Assembly (NCBI GenBank): GCA_938024995.1
Contig: CALJDU010000080.1
Span: 60,949-124,948 of the forward strand
Length of the DNA stretch: 64,000 bases
Source: an uncultured bacterium
Lineage (GTDB): Bacteria; Myxococcota_A; Polyangia; Polyangiales; Houyiibacteriaceae
Reading direction: 5' to 3'
Shown here: piece by piece, positions 1-10,592 of the stretch
How the letters are laid out: the number at the start of each line of letters is the position of its first letter
Numbering within the stretch: position 1 is the stretch's first letter
Program-made: the position numbers and the translations under genes
Notes under the pieces: model-generated
Told to the model about the DNA's origin: nothing
The model's database searches: none
What the model saw: only the letters and a program-made list of their open reading frames with translations

Positions 1-1215
1 CCGGTCCGGGTGGCTGAGCCGAGCGAGAGCGACGCGATCGCGATCCTGACAGGCGTCGCGCCACACTACGCGGAGCATCATGGGGTCAGCGTTGACGAGG
101 ACGCGCTCAAGGCCGCGGTGACGCTTACGGCGCGCTATGTACCCGAGCGACGTCTCCCGGACAAAGCGATCGGCGCGCTCGATCTCGCATCCGCGCGCGT
201 GCGTCGCCGGGGCAAGTCCCGCGTCGACGTCCCCGCGATCGCGGCGGTCGTGTCGGAGAGCTCCGGAGTGTCCGTCGAGCGTCTCCTGATGCGCGATGGA
301 GAGCGCCTTTTGCAGCTCGAGTCGCTGCTCGGGGAACGCGTTATTGGTCACCACGACGTCATCGCGAAGATCGCGCAGGCGCTCCGTAAGAGCGCGGCGG
401 GTCTCGGCGGTCGCGGGCGGCCGCTCGGGACGTTTCTGCTCCTCGGGCCCACCGGTGTTGGCAAGACCGAGACCGCGAAGGCGGTCAGCGAGGTATTTTT
501 TCCAGGCAGCGAGATGACCCGACTCGACATGAGCGAGTTCTCGGAGTCCCACACGGTCGCGCGTCTCCTCGGCGCGCCTCCGGGCTACGTCGGGCACGAC
601 GCGGGCGGGCAGCTCACGGAGTCTGTTCGGAAGCGTCCCTATCAGCTGGTCTTGCTCGACGAGGTCGAGAAGGCGCACCCCGATGTCCTGGTGTCGCTGC
701 TCGCGTTGCTCGACGAAGGGCGCATGACGGATGGTCGCGGACGCACCGTCGACTTCACGAACGTGATCGTGATGATGACCTCGAACCTCGGCGCGACCGT
801 GTCCTCGCGCGGAGCGATCGGGTTCGGCGACGCGACCCACGCGCGGGAGGAACACGGCGCCGCGGCCATTGCGGCGGCCCGCTCGGCGCTCCCGCCGGAG
901 CTCTGGAACCGTATCGATGAACCGCTCCACTTCGGCTCGCTTTCACGCGAGAACGTCGTCGCGATCGCGGAGCTGATGCTGCGCGGGGTCGCGCGAACGC
1001 TTGCCGAGAGTCGCGGCGTGACGCTCACCTGGACGCGTTCGGTCGTCGACACGCTCATCGCGCAGGGCGGTTTCGACCCGAGCTTGGGCGCGCGGCCGAT
1101 GCGGCGCACCATCGGTCGCCTCTTGGAGTCACCGCTCGCGAGCGTGCTCCTGGCGGGTGCGGCGCGCGACGAGGTCCGCGTCGATGGCGATGGCGAGCAG
1201 CTCTCGTTCTTTTGA
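1..1215 (+). CDS. Clp-family AAA+ unfoldase, ClpA/ClpC type, 3' part
   Basis: The gene enters from the left edge: the reading frame is open from base 1, so the GTG at 10 is internal. About 404 residues are visible, covering the end of the first AAA module and all of the second. In the second module I see a Walker A GPTGVGKT (nt 445-468), Walker B LVLLDE (nt 646-663), the pore-loop segment GAPPGYVGH, a sensor-1 TSN, an LWNRID arginine-finger region and the sensor-2 GARPMRR. The two AAA modules are joined without the long coiled-coil M domain of ClpB. An IGF tripeptide (about nt 817-825) lies where ClpA has its IGL ClpP-docking loop. The family unfolds substrates with ATP, and a ClpP partnership is inferred from that tripeptide. 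No clpP is in the window. Confidence 0.88.
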   Translation, partial: PVRVAEPSESDAIAILTGVAPHYAEHHGVSVDEDALKAAVTLTARYVPERRLPDKAIGALDLASARVRRRGKSRVDVPAIAAVVSESSGVSVERLLMRDGERLLQLESLLGERVIGHHDVIAKIAQALRKSAAGLGGRGRPLGTFLLLGPTGVGKTETAKAVSEVFFPGSEMTRLDMSEFSESHTVARLLGAPPGYVGHDAGGQLTESVRKRPYQLVLLDEVEKAHPDVLVSLLALLDEGRMTDGRGRTVDFTNVIVMMTSNLGATVSSRGAIGFGDATHAREEHGAAAIAAARSALPPELWNRIDEPLHFGSLSRENVVAIAELMLRGVARTLAESRGVTLTWTRSVVDTLIAQGGFDPSLGARPMRRTIGRLLESPLASVLLAGAARDEVRVDGDGEQLSFF

Positions 1216-1235
1216 AGGGGGCGATCGCGCCCCCT
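1216..1235 (+). terminator. Hairpin after the Clp gene
   Basis: Directly after the Clp stop codon is a perfect 8-bp GC-rich stem (AGGGGGCG / CGCCCCCT) with a 4-nt ATCG loop. There is no clear T-tract, only CTTTC further on, so this is a probable but weak intrinsic terminator. The following 130 bp up to the end of the convergent FHA gene show nothing else I can name. Confidence 0.45.
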
Positions 1236-1363
1236 CAGCGCTTCGCGCTTTCACCCCACGCTCACATTCGTTCGCCCGCTCCGCGACATTCCAAACACGT
1301 CGCTTCGCTTTGGTGTTTGAACGCGCGCTCGGCGTGCGTTGTCCGCGTTCGTGCTGAACGCGT

Positions 1364-2626
1364 CTATTCGGGTGCGCTGGCTGGGGCGAGCGTCTCGGTC
1401 ACGCCGTCCGGGTAGATCGCGACGGCCCACTCTTCGGTTTCGTACGGACCGCCGGGGACGCCAGCGTTCCAGTCGAGGTTGAGCCATACCGGACAGTCGT
1501 CGGCCGGTCGGTAGTGGACCTGCTGTACGCGTTGCCGCCCCAGGTTCTTGTCGCGGTTGCGTTGGTAGTGGGTGCGAAGTCGTGAGCGGACGTCCGAGGA
1601 TGCGCCGGGGACGCACACCTCGGCGTATGCGTGACCGCCTTCGGGGCCGTCCATCATCACGATGCGCGTCCTGCCTCCGACCGCCTGGGTCATGGTCGCG
1701 ACCACGATCGCGAAGTCATCGCAGTCGCCGACATACCCGTTCTCGATGCTCTCGCTCGCCAGCGCGAAGTACTCCGCGCCCTGGGGGTCGTTGACGTAGC
1801 TCCACTCACCGCGAACGTGGGACCAGATGCGCGCGACCTGCTCAACGCTGAAGGGACCCTCGTCCTGCGCGGCGAGCTGCGCCGCGGTGTTTCGGGTGAG
1901 GGCGTGCTCGGCGTCCATCGCGGCCTTCACCTTCTCGACGGTGTAAGCGCGAATGGTCGCTTCTTCCTCGGAGGTCGAGCGAACGCGATCAGGCGTGGTC
2001 GGGATCCCGAGCCGCTCGGCCGCCCGCCGGAGCTCAGGTCGATGGTGCGTCCCGAGATAAAAGAGCGACCCCGCGATCGCGCCGATGACGATCAGCCACA
2101 AGAAGAGCGCGGTCACCCAGGAGCGCTTGGGTTGTCCGACGATCAGTCGCGTCTTGCACGCGCCGCACTCGAGCGTCCCGCCGGAGAAGCGCGGCGGCAT
2201 GATCCCGCGGACACCACACGAGCCACAAACGAACCGATGACCGGGAACGGAGAAGCCGTGAATCGTGTCGCCGAGGGAGCCTCTCCGCAGAAACCGGCGG
2301 AGCCGCCGACTGCTCCACGGCAAGAGCGCGCCGCCGAGCCGAACCTCGTCGCCGGGGCGAACCAAGGCGCGCTCGATGCGCTTCCCATCCACGAAGGTCC
2401 CGTTGGCGCTCCCGACGTCTTCGACCAGGATCTGTTCGCCCTGCCACGCGAGCCGGACGTGCCGGCCGCTGATCGTTGGGTGCTTGAGGACCAAGTCGCA
2501 ATCGCGCGAGCGACCGACGACGACGTTCCCCGAGTCGCCTTCGGCGTTCCGAATGATCTTGGTGCGTCGCGCGCTCAACGTCCGATCGGGTCCTTCCCCA
2601 TCAGCGCATCGTAGTCTCGGGGGCAT
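1364..2626 (-). CDS. FHA domain / zinc ribbon / transmembrane / transglutaminase-like protein
   Basis: A 420-residue protein. The ORF opens further upstream inside the dipeptidase gene, but I choose the ATG at 2626, just before the FHA domain; it overlaps the dipeptidase 3' end by 26 nt. FHA (about residues 20-103) shows GRS, SGRH and SANGT, the phosphothreonine-binding signature. A CxxC...CxxC zinc ribbon (C134, C137, C154, C157) follows, then one membrane helix at about 169-191. The C-terminal part looks like a transglutaminase/cysteine-protease fold with a plausible triad C302 (GDCDDF), H332 (GHAYAE) and D385 (LNLDWN). Inference: a membrane protein that reads kinase phosphorylation through the FHA domain and carries an extracytoplasmic transglutaminase-like domain. 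The substrate is unknown. Confidence 0.8.
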   Translation of the reverse strand: MPPRLRCADGEGPDRTLSARRTKIIRNAEGDSGNVVVGRSRDCDLVLKHPTISGRHVRLAWQGEQILVEDVGSANGTFVDGKRIERALVRPGDEVRLGGALLPWSSRRLRRFLRRGSLGDTIHGFSVPGHRFVCGSCGVRGIMPPRFSGGTLECGACKTRLIVGQPKRSWVTALFLWLIVIGAIAGSLFYLGTHHRPELRRAAERLGIPTTPDRVRSTSEEEATIRAYTVEKVKAAMDAEHALTRNTAAQLAAQDEGPFSVEQVARIWSHVRGEWSYVNDPQGAEYFALASESIENGYVGDCDDFAIVVATMTQAVGGRTRIVMMDGPEGGHAYAEVCVPGASSDVRSRLRTHYQRNRDKNLGRQRVQQVHYRPADDCPVWLNLDWNAGVPGGPYETEEWAVAIYPDGVTETLAPASAPE

Positions 2627-3977
2627 CGCTGGGCGAGCCTGTTTCGGTTTCGGGCCTCTGAGCGCGCGTAGTCTGCGCGTCGAGCACGCGGAGCACGTTT
2701 CCTCCGGCGATCGGGGCCCATCGAAGATCGGCCGCCTCGAGCGCGGTTCGGAGGTTCCCCAGCTCTGAGACATCCGAGAGACCAAGCGGTAGCTCCGGCA
2801 CTCCGTCGAAATCCGATCCGAGGCAAGCCGCGTTCATGCCGCCCAGCGAGACGACGTGGCGGAAGTGCGCGGTGAGCGTCTCGAGGTTCGGCGGCGCGAG
2901 CGACGGACTCAGCTCGTTGGCGAGTCGGAATTTCGCGGCGCCGCGGTCGACCCAGTTCTCATGTGCGTCGTCGAGCGCGGCGAACTCGTCCCGATGCTGC
3001 CGCTCCACCTGACGACGACGTCGCCGGTAGCTCGTGTCGATGAACTGCGAGTAGTAGTTTACGCAGACCGCGCCACCGTTGGCGGCGACGCGGCGGATCA
3101 TCGCGTCCGTCATATTGCGCGGATGATCGGCGAGCGCGCGCGCGGATGAATGCGAGGCGAAGACCGGGCGCTCCGTGATGTCCATGATGTCCGAGAACGT
3201 CTGGTCACTCACGTGCGAGACGTCGACGATCATGCCGAGCCGGTTCATCTCTCGGACGACCCGCCGCCCGAGCGGCGTCAAACCACGGTTCGGGTGGTCT
3301 CCGGTGGACGAGTGTCCGAGCGGGTTGTCCGTGGACCAGGTGATCGTGAGGTAGCGATTGCCGAGCGCGTACAGCTCGCGAAGGCGGGACAGGGTGAGCT
3401 CGGGGTCGTCGGTGCCGAACGCTTGTGCGCCCTCGACCCCCATCAGGATCGCGGCGCGTCCAGCGCGCGCGGCGGCTTTGACCTCGTCCGCGGTGGTGCA
3501 GAGGGTGGCGACGTCGGGGTGGTCTTCGGTCAGCTTTCGAACGGCGGCGGTCAACGCCAGCGCCCGCTGCCACGCGACCTCTCCTTCATACTTGTTGGGG
3601 TTCACGAAGATGCTAAAAAACGCGCCGCTCAGGCCGCCCTCACGCATCCGCGGAAGATCCAGGTGACCCCCTTCCACCCGCGACGCGATGTCGTCGCCAT
3701 CGAGCATCCGTTGCGGGGTATCGACGTGGGTGTCGATCGCGATGACCTCCTCTGGGATCTCCGCGCCGTCTTCGGGCGGGGTCGGCGGTTCTTCTGGGAC
3801 AGCGGTCTCGTCGGAGGGGGAGAAGGTCTCCGTGACGTTTGTCGCCGTCGAGGATGTCGCCGTCGAGGAGGCCCCCTCGCAATCGCAGCCGAGCACAGAC
3901 GTCGCGGCCATGATGAGGAGAGGACCGAGAGCGCGCCGCCGGCGGGTGAACATCATGGGGATCGATACGAAACCCAA
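2601..3977 (-). CDS. Membrane dipeptidase, peptidase M19 family, lipoprotein
   Basis: A 458-residue zinc dipeptidase of the renal dipeptidase family. The N-terminus has a basic stretch, a hydrophobic segment and a lipobox VLGC with C31, so the mature protein is probably lipid-anchored. A Thr/Ser/Pro/Glu-rich linker (about 35-75) precedes the catalytic domain. Metal ligands are visible: H84 and D86 in DTHVDT, the Glu of GVEG, the His of VDVSH, the His of ASHSSA, and an acidic GSDFDG near the C-terminus. Family members hydrolyse dipeptides, including D-amino-acid-containing or beta-lactam-like ones. Met8 or Met9 are alternative starts. The gene is followed by the overlapping FHA gene and preceded 20 bp away by another lipoprotein gene in the same direction. 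Confidence 0.9.
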   Translation of the reverse strand: MGFVSIPMMFTRRRRALGPLLIMAATSVLGCDCEGASSTATSSTATNVTETFSPSDETAVPEEPPTPPEDGAEIPEEVIAIDTHVDTPQRMLDGDDIASRVEGGHLDLPRMREGGLSGAFFSIFVNPNKYEGEVAWQRALALTAAVRKLTEDHPDVATLCTTADEVKAAARAGRAAILMGVEGAQAFGTDDPELTLSRLRELYALGNRYLTITWSTDNPLGHSSTGDHPNRGLTPLGRRVVREMNRLGMIVDVSHVSDQTFSDIMDITERPVFASHSSARALADHPRNMTDAMIRRVAANGGAVCVNYYSQFIDTSYRRRRRQVERQHRDEFAALDDAHENWVDRGAAKFRLANELSPSLAPPNLETLTAHFRHVVSLGGMNAACLGSDFDGVPELPLGLSDVSELGNLRTALEAADLRWAPIAGGNVLRVLDAQTTRAQRPETETGSPSDAPETTMR

Positions 3978-3997
3978 AGACGTGTGGCAAGCGCCGG

Positions 3998-5200
3998 CTA
4001 GAGCGCGAGGACCTCGCGCGCGCCTAAGCCGTGGCGGGTGGAGACGTCGACGCGCTCGAGCAGCGCGCCTTCCCGCGAGAAGACCAAGAGGCCGTTCTCC
4101 GCGTCCGGCACGTAGACCTTGTCTCCTCGGGTCGCGCCCTGTCCAAGTGTAAACGCGTCGGTCGCGCGGTGAAGTTCTCGTGACGCGCCAGTCTCGAGGT
4201 TCACAGAAACCAAGGCATCGGCTTCCCCATCGAGCTCCCCGGCGGCGACGACCCAGACGGTTTGTGCGTCAACAACGATCAGGCCGTTGCTAAATGGCCG
4301 CGTGGTGCCGACGGTCACGCGGCGCAGCTCGACAAAGGAGTCGCCTTCACGCACCAGCTCGACGATCGCGGAGGCCGCCGCCCTCGCGTCGCGTTCGCCG
4401 AAGGCGGGACCCACGCAGAGCACGAAGACGCGCTCGTCGCTCTCGGCGGTGACGCTTCCGCATCCCGAGAGATCCGCGAGCGGGAGGACAGCCGACTCAC
4501 GCGACGCGATGTCGACGACCGCGACCGCGCCCGGCCCGGTTAACATGAAGTCCGCGCTCAATCGGGCCAGCCCCACGACCACGCGGTCTCCAGCGACCGC
4601 TGCGCGGCTCGGGCGCCCGTAGAGCACTTCTCCGGCATCGGTCGTCGTGTCGGCGTCGAGGGAGAGCGACTCGCGGACCACGCCGTCCTCGAGCAACACG
4701 AGGTCGTTCCCGCGTTCGAGCGCGCCGCCCGCCGCGCTCAGGTTCGGCTGGAAGCGGGTCACCCAGCGCTCACCGCGGGTGACGAAGAGATCTTGTGGGT
4801 TGCCGCGGAAAGCCGCACCCACCGGGGTCTGGGCACGGACCTCTCCAGACGGGAGAGCGATGTCGCTGATGACATCGGTGCCAAAGCGATCGAGCACGAA
4901 CAAGGTGTCCCGCGAGGGCGACACGGACGGGAGGACCACGTCGCCGGAGAGCGCCGCGGAGAGCCCGGGAGCGACCGTGCCAGAGGTGACGAAAGCGTCG
5001 GTCAACACAACATCATCGTCGCCGATCATCGCGATGGCGGAGCTCGCGTAGTCACTGCAGACCACCGCGAGCGCAGCAGAGCCGGTGAGCGGCGTGATGC
5101 CGTCTTCGGTCGGTCCACAACCCACGCTGGCCGCGCTGGTGAGGCAAGCGAGTGAGGCGGAGACCAGCGCACAATAGCGAAAACGACCACAGACGAGCAC
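3998..5200 (-). CDS. Lipoprotein with predicted beta-propeller repeats, function unknown
   Basis: 400 residues. The N-terminal signal ends in a lipobox-like SVGC with C28. The rest is made of repeating beta-strand patterns of the YncE/NHL type (VSPSRDTLFVLDRFG, GDRVVVGLARL, TVWVVAAGEL, GDKVYVPDAENG), which suggests a propeller. No catalytic motif is seen. It is divergent from a substrate-binding protein gene with only 27 bp between the start codons, so the two probably share a regulatory region. Similar propeller lipoproteins sit next to metal or siderophore uptake genes in other myxobacteria; a link to uptake is inference here. Confidence 0.7.
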   Translation of the reverse strand: MLVCGRFRYCALVSASLACLTSAASVGCGPTEDGITPLTGSAALAVVCSDYASSAIAMIGDDDVVLTDAFVTSGTVAPGLSAALSGDVVLPSVSPSRDTLFVLDRFGTDVISDIALPSGEVRAQTPVGAAFRGNPQDLFVTRGERWVTRFQPNLSAAGGALERGNDLVLLEDGVVRESLSLDADTTTDAGEVLYGRPSRAAVAGDRVVVGLARLSADFMLTGPGAVAVVDIASRESAVLPLADLSGCGSVTAESDERVFVLCVGPAFGERDARAAASAIVELVREGDSFVELRRVTVGTTRPFSNGLIVVDAQTVWVVAAGELDGEADALVSVNLETGASRELHRATDAFTLGQGATRGDKVYVPDAENGLLVFSREGALLERVDVSTRHGLGAREVLAL

Positions 5201-5227
5201 GACAGGATTGTTTTCCTTTGGCCTTCG

Positions 5228-6124
5228 ATGTCAACGTCGGGCGTGCGCGCGACTCTCCTGGCTCTGCTCTCTTGCTTGCTCAGCGCAGGTTTGGGGTTCG
5301 CGATGAGCACGGATCAGGCGACCGCCCCAACCCGAGAAGCGACGACCGACGTGATCGTCTCGACGTGTCTCCCCGCCGACGAGACCCTCCTCGCGCTGCT
5401 TGAAGATAGAGACCGGATCGCGGCGCTCAGTATCTTCGCGAGCGACGAAGAGATATCGCATGTCACGCAGGAGGCGGCGAGCGTGTCGCGTCGGGTTCGT
5501 GGTCGCGCGGAAGAGATCCTCGCGCTCGAACCCTCGCTGGTGTTGACGTTTCCGTTCGCGGCCGTCGAGACGCGCACGCTCCTGAGCAGGACCGGCGTGC
5601 CGCTTGTTGATCTTCCGTACGCGAGCAGCGTGGAGCAGATCGCGAGCAACGTGCGTTTGGTTGGACGCGCGGTCGATCGCCGGGAGCGCGCGGACGAACT
5701 TGTCGCGGAGATGCACCGCGCGCTGGCGGAGCTCGCGGGCGCCGCTCGAGATCGCCGGGTGCTCGTCTACAATCGGAGCGGGACCACCTACGGAGCGGAC
5801 ACCTTGGTCGACGAGATGGTGCGGTGGGTCGGCGCACAAAACGTCGCGCGTGAGCGGTCGCTGGTGGGGCACGCCACGATCGGGATCCCGGCGCTTCTTG
5901 AGCTCGATCCCGATGTCGTGCTCGTCGTGGACTACGACGCCGATGGCGCGTCACGAGAGGTCGGCGGCCGCGCTCCTCCGGCGCTTGACCCTGCGCTGCG
6001 GTCTCTGCGGGCGGTCGAGGCAGGAGATGTCCAATCGCTGAGCGCGCGGAACGCGTTGACGTCGTCTCATCACGTCGTCGCGTTGGCGTCGGAGCTGGTT
6101 GAGCGGCTCGGCCGGCGCCCCTGA
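5228..6124 (+). CDS. Periplasmic substrate-binding protein, BtuF/FepB type (Peripla_BP_2)
   Basis: 298 residues with an N-terminal hydrophobic signal (about 6-25) and a possible signal peptidase site near FAMS. The family pattern is clear: an early VSTCLPADE strand, the segment EEILALEPSLVLT, TGVPLVDLPYASS, and a second lobe with RVLVYNRSG and LLELDPDVVLVVDYD. Relatives bind cobalamin, haem or ferric siderophores and hand them to an ABC importer. No permease or ATPase gene of that importer lies in the window, so the partner must be elsewhere and the ligand is unknown. mtnA starts 31 bp after the stop in the same direction. Confidence 0.82.
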   Translation: MSTSGVRATLLALLSCLLSAGLGFAMSTDQATAPTREATTDVIVSTCLPADETLLALLEDRDRIAALSIFASDEEISHVTQEAASVSRRVRGRAEEILALEPSLVLTFPFAAVETRTLLSRTGVPLVDLPYASSVEQIASNVRLVGRAVDRRERADELVAEMHRALAELAGAARDRRVLVYNRSGTTYGADTLVDEMVRWVGAQNVARERSLVGHATIGIPALLELDPDVVLVVDYDADGASREVGGRAPPALDPALRSLRAVEAGDVQSLSARNALTSSHHVVALASELVERLGRRP

Positions 6125-6155
6125 TCACGCGCGCGTCATCTGCTACAAGGGCGCC

Positions 6156-7262
6156 ATGGATCTCAGCACGCTACCCGATCACGCTCGTCCTTCGCTCTCG
6201 CGCGCTCCGCTCAGTGAGTCGCCTTGGTTCGCCGTGGAGTACGAGCCGACCACGCACGAAGTCGTGATGATGGACCAGCGCCGGCTCCCCGGAGAAGAGG
6301 TCTACTACCGGCTGACGACGGTCGATCACGTCGCGACCGGGATCCGCGACATGGTGGTCCGGGGAGCGCCCGCGATCGGGATCTCGGCGGCGTATGGCCT
6401 CGCGCTATTGGCGCATCGGGAGCGCGGGGACGCTCGGATCTTCTTGATGGCGAACGGCGTCGCGGGGAGGGCGCTGAACGAGACGCGCCCGACCGCCGTG
6501 AACCTCGCGTGGGCGATCGCGCGGATGTCACGCAAGGCTGCCGATGTGGCGGAGCTGCACCCCGATGAGCGCGCCCAGGCGATGCTGGCAGAAGCGGAGG
6601 CGATTCATCGGGAAGACGTCGCGAGCTGCCGCGCGATGGGAGCGCTGGGCGCGAAAGACGTTCCGGACGGCGCGACGATCCTGACGCATTGCAACGCCGG
6701 CGCGCTCGCGACGGGCGGGTATGGAACCGCGCTCGGCGTCATTCGAGCGGCTCACGCGGAGGGCAAGGTCGTGCGCGTCTTCGCCGACGAGACCCGGCCG
6801 TACTTGCAGGGCGCGCGCTTGACCGCGTGGGAGCTTCACGCGGACGGAATCCCTGTCGAGGTGATCACCGACAACATGGCCGGGCACTACTTTCAACGCG
6901 GGCAGATCCAGTTCGTCGTCGTGGGGAGCGACCGGATCGCGAATAACGGCGACGTCGCGAACAAGATCGGCACGTATGGCGTGTCGGTCCTCGCGAAGCA
7001 CCACAACGTTCCGTTCACCGTCGCCGCGCCTTGGAGCACGATCGATCTTCGGTGCCCGAGCGGAAAAGAGATCCCGATCGAGCAGCGCTCGCGTGAAGAG
7101 GTCGCGCGTGTGGGGGACAAGCTCTTGGTCGCGGACGGGATCCCGTGCCCGCACCCCGCGTTCGATGTGACGCCGGCTGCGCTCGTCGGAGCGATCTACA
7201 CGGAGCGTGGCGTGATTCGACCCAGCGAAGGCGAGTCGCCCGAGTCGTTCTTAAAGAAGTAG
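6156..7262 (+). CDS. mtnA: S-methyl-5-thioribose-1-phosphate isomerase
   Basis: Isomerises methylthioribose-1-phosphate to methylthioribulose-1-phosphate in the methionine salvage pathway. About 368 residues, the usual length. Visible family motifs: MVVRGAPAIG, the catalytic Cys in THCNAGALATGGYGTA, ETRPYLQGARLTAWEL, and the Asp motif GSDRIANNGDVANKIGTY; both catalytic residues known from the Bacillus enzyme are kept. I start at the ATG at 6156, preceded by AAGG; an in-frame upstream ATG at 6099 lies inside the preceding gene. The gene is convergent with the HAD gene, with 6 bp between the stop codons. No other salvage genes are nearby. Confidence 0.95.
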   Translation: MDLSTLPDHARPSLSRAPLSESPWFAVEYEPTTHEVVMMDQRRLPGEEVYYRLTTVDHVATGIRDMVVRGAPAIGISAAYGLALLAHRERGDARIFLMANGVAGRALNETRPTAVNLAWAIARMSRKAADVAELHPDERAQAMLAEAEAIHREDVASCRAMGALGAKDVPDGATILTHCNAGALATGGYGTALGVIRAAHAEGKVVRVFADETRPYLQGARLTAWELHADGIPVEVITDNMAGHYFQRGQIQFVVVGSDRIANNGDVANKIGTYGVSVLAKHHNVPFTVAAPWSTIDLRCPSGKEIPIEQRSREEVARVGDKLLVADGIPCPHPAFDVTPAALVGAIYTERGVIRPSEGESPESFLKK

Positions 7263-7268
7263 CGCTGC

Positions 7269-8120
7269 TCAGGCGAGGCCAGCGCGAACGAGGACCGCGG
7301 AGAGATCCCGGCTGCTCCCACCACGCGGAGATGCATCTGCTGCGGCGCGCTCAAAGGGCGGTGTGTTCTCTCCCTCAACGAGCTGCACCGCGACGCCGAG
7401 CTGCTCCGGCATCGCGAGGTCGAGCTCGTAGATGTCGCCGGAGATCAGGGTCTGCTCGGGCGAGGTCCCGGTCTTGGTCCAGAGCTCCGCGAGCAGGTCG
7501 TAGTAGTGACCGCGCCGGAGGTAGACGGGCCGCTCGAGGCCAGGGAAGCGCGTCTCGTTCGGGAGCTGGATGAAGCGGTCATCGCCGAGCGCGGAGCCGG
7601 CCACGATGTACTTCTTCGCGTCGCCTCGGACCACGAGCTTGTCGCGGTGCTTGGGCGCGAGCGTCTCGAGCTTGCGCTCGACGTCGTGCGTCGCCGAGTT
7701 GGTGACGACGAAGACCGGAGTACCGGTCGCGAGGAGCGTGTCGACTACCTCGCGCGCGTTGTCGCGAAAGACCGTGTCGGCCTTGGGGTAGTTATCGAAG
7801 TAGAGCTGCTGAAGAACGGGCGTCCGATCGCTGGGTTCAAGGTAGAGCCCACGGGAATCGAAGATCATGTTCATCGCGACGGTCGCGCGGAGGTACGGGT
7901 CGGCGTCACCGGGCGCGACCACGTGGCCGCCGTAGGTCCAACCGTACGTTCCGGGATCCTGCCGAATCGTCTTGAGCGCGCGCTCCCACTCGGCCTCGAA
8001 ATCGGTCGCGCCGCAGAGCTTGACCGCGGCTTCCTTATACGAGGCGAAGAACGGCCCGGCTTCCTTCTCCACATCCGTGAAGGTGCCGTCGAAATCGAGG
8101 ATGTAGAGGTCAAACCCCAT
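7269..8120 (-). CDS. HAD-superfamily hydrolase
   Basis: 283 residues from the ATG at 8120. HAD motif I is DFDGT (residues 9-13, right at the N-terminus), motif II is VVTNS, and motif IV is the acidic SGDIYELD. The long cap insertion between motifs I and II (roughly 20-140) is Tyr- and Trp-rich. Most members are phosphatases acting on small metabolites; the substrate cannot be read from the sequence. An upstream in-frame Met at 8210 would add a low-complexity, non-HAD extension and was not chosen. Confidence 0.85.
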   Translation of the reverse strand: MGFDLYILDFDGTFTDVEKEAGPFFASYKEAAVKLCGATDFEAEWERALKTIRQDPGTYGWTYGGHVVAPGDADPYLRATVAMNMIFDSRGLYLEPSDRTPVLQQLYFDNYPKADTVFRDNAREVVDTLLATGTPVFVVTNSATHDVERKLETLAPKHRDKLVVRGDAKKYIVAGSALGDDRFIQLPNETRFPGLERPVYLRRGHYYDLLAELWTKTGTSPEQTLISGDIYELDLAMPEQLGVAVQLVEGENTPPFERAAADASPRGGSSRDLSAVLVRAGLA

Positions 8121-8263
8121 GCGCGCGCGGTGTAATCCGAATGGCCGACCGACGCCAGGATTGTTTGTGGGTCCAGACCTCGGCCACCGCTTCCCTGGGG
8201 AAAACGACACGAGCTCTGGATTTGGATTGGCTTTGTCGGCAGAACCGCCTCTATAACCCCGCC

Positions 8264-8803
8264 ATGACGAGCCCAGAGAAGACGAGCGACCGCGGGTTCT
8301 TTCTCTTTAACGCGGTCGTAAGCACGCTCGCGACCGCGTTCTTGGCGTGGCTGCTCTTGATGCACAAAGGCGCCGACGGGGGGCTCGACCTCTCGTTTAT
8401 GCCCGCGGTCAACGCCGGGTTGAACTCGCTCGCGGCGACGTTCTTGGTCGCGGGCTGGATCGCGATTCGCCGCGGACATCGCAGCCTCCACCAGCGCTTG
8501 ATGGTCGCGGCGTTCGCGTCGTCGGCGGTCTTCTTGATCGGCTATGTCGCCTATCACTACGCCCATGGAGACACGCGTTATCCAGAGAGCGCGCCGTACC
8601 GAACCGTCTACCTCGGGATCTTGGCCACCCACGTGGTCTTGTCGATCACGGTCGTCCCGCTCGCGTTGAGCGCGTTTTGGTTCGCGGCGAAAAAGCGCTT
8701 CCAGACCCATCGACGGGTCACCCGCGTCCTCGCACCGATTTGGCTTTACGTCTCTGTCACGGGCGTCGTCATCTACTTTATGCTCCGCAACGCCGCCGCA
8801 TAG
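8264..8803 (+). CDS. DUF420 family integral membrane protein (CtaM/YozB-like)
   Basis: 179 residues with four or five membrane helices (about 10-30, 45-65, 80-100, 118-140, 155-175). Conserved-looking histidines lie at helix ends (SLHQRLM, YVAYHYAHG, LATHVVL), a pattern of DUF420 proteins. The Staphylococcus relative CtaM is needed for haem-copper oxidase maturation. A role in cytochrome oxidase assembly is therefore plausible, but no oxidase genes are in the window. The start is the ATG at 8264; the ORF opens upstream into non-coding-looking sequence. Confidence 0.72.
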   Translation: MTSPEKTSDRGFFLFNAVVSTLATAFLAWLLLMHKGADGGLDLSFMPAVNAGLNSLAATFLVAGWIAIRRGHRSLHQRLMVAAFASSAVFLIGYVAYHYAHGDTRYPESAPYRTVYLGILATHVVLSITVVPLALSAFWFAAKKRFQTHRRVTRVLAPIWLYVSVTGVVIYFMLRNAAA

Positions 8804-8930
8804 ATCGCAGCAGGGGCGCAACCTGCCCTTTCTGTTCAGCGCCGGCGCATGAAGAGAACGTGCCCCCTCTTGCGAACGAGGCGGAGTCCTGGCAGATCGC
8901 TTCACTAGCGTCCTTTCGGGCGTTTACGCG

Positions 8931-10589
<1,659 letters not shown>

Positions 10590-10592
10590 CCC

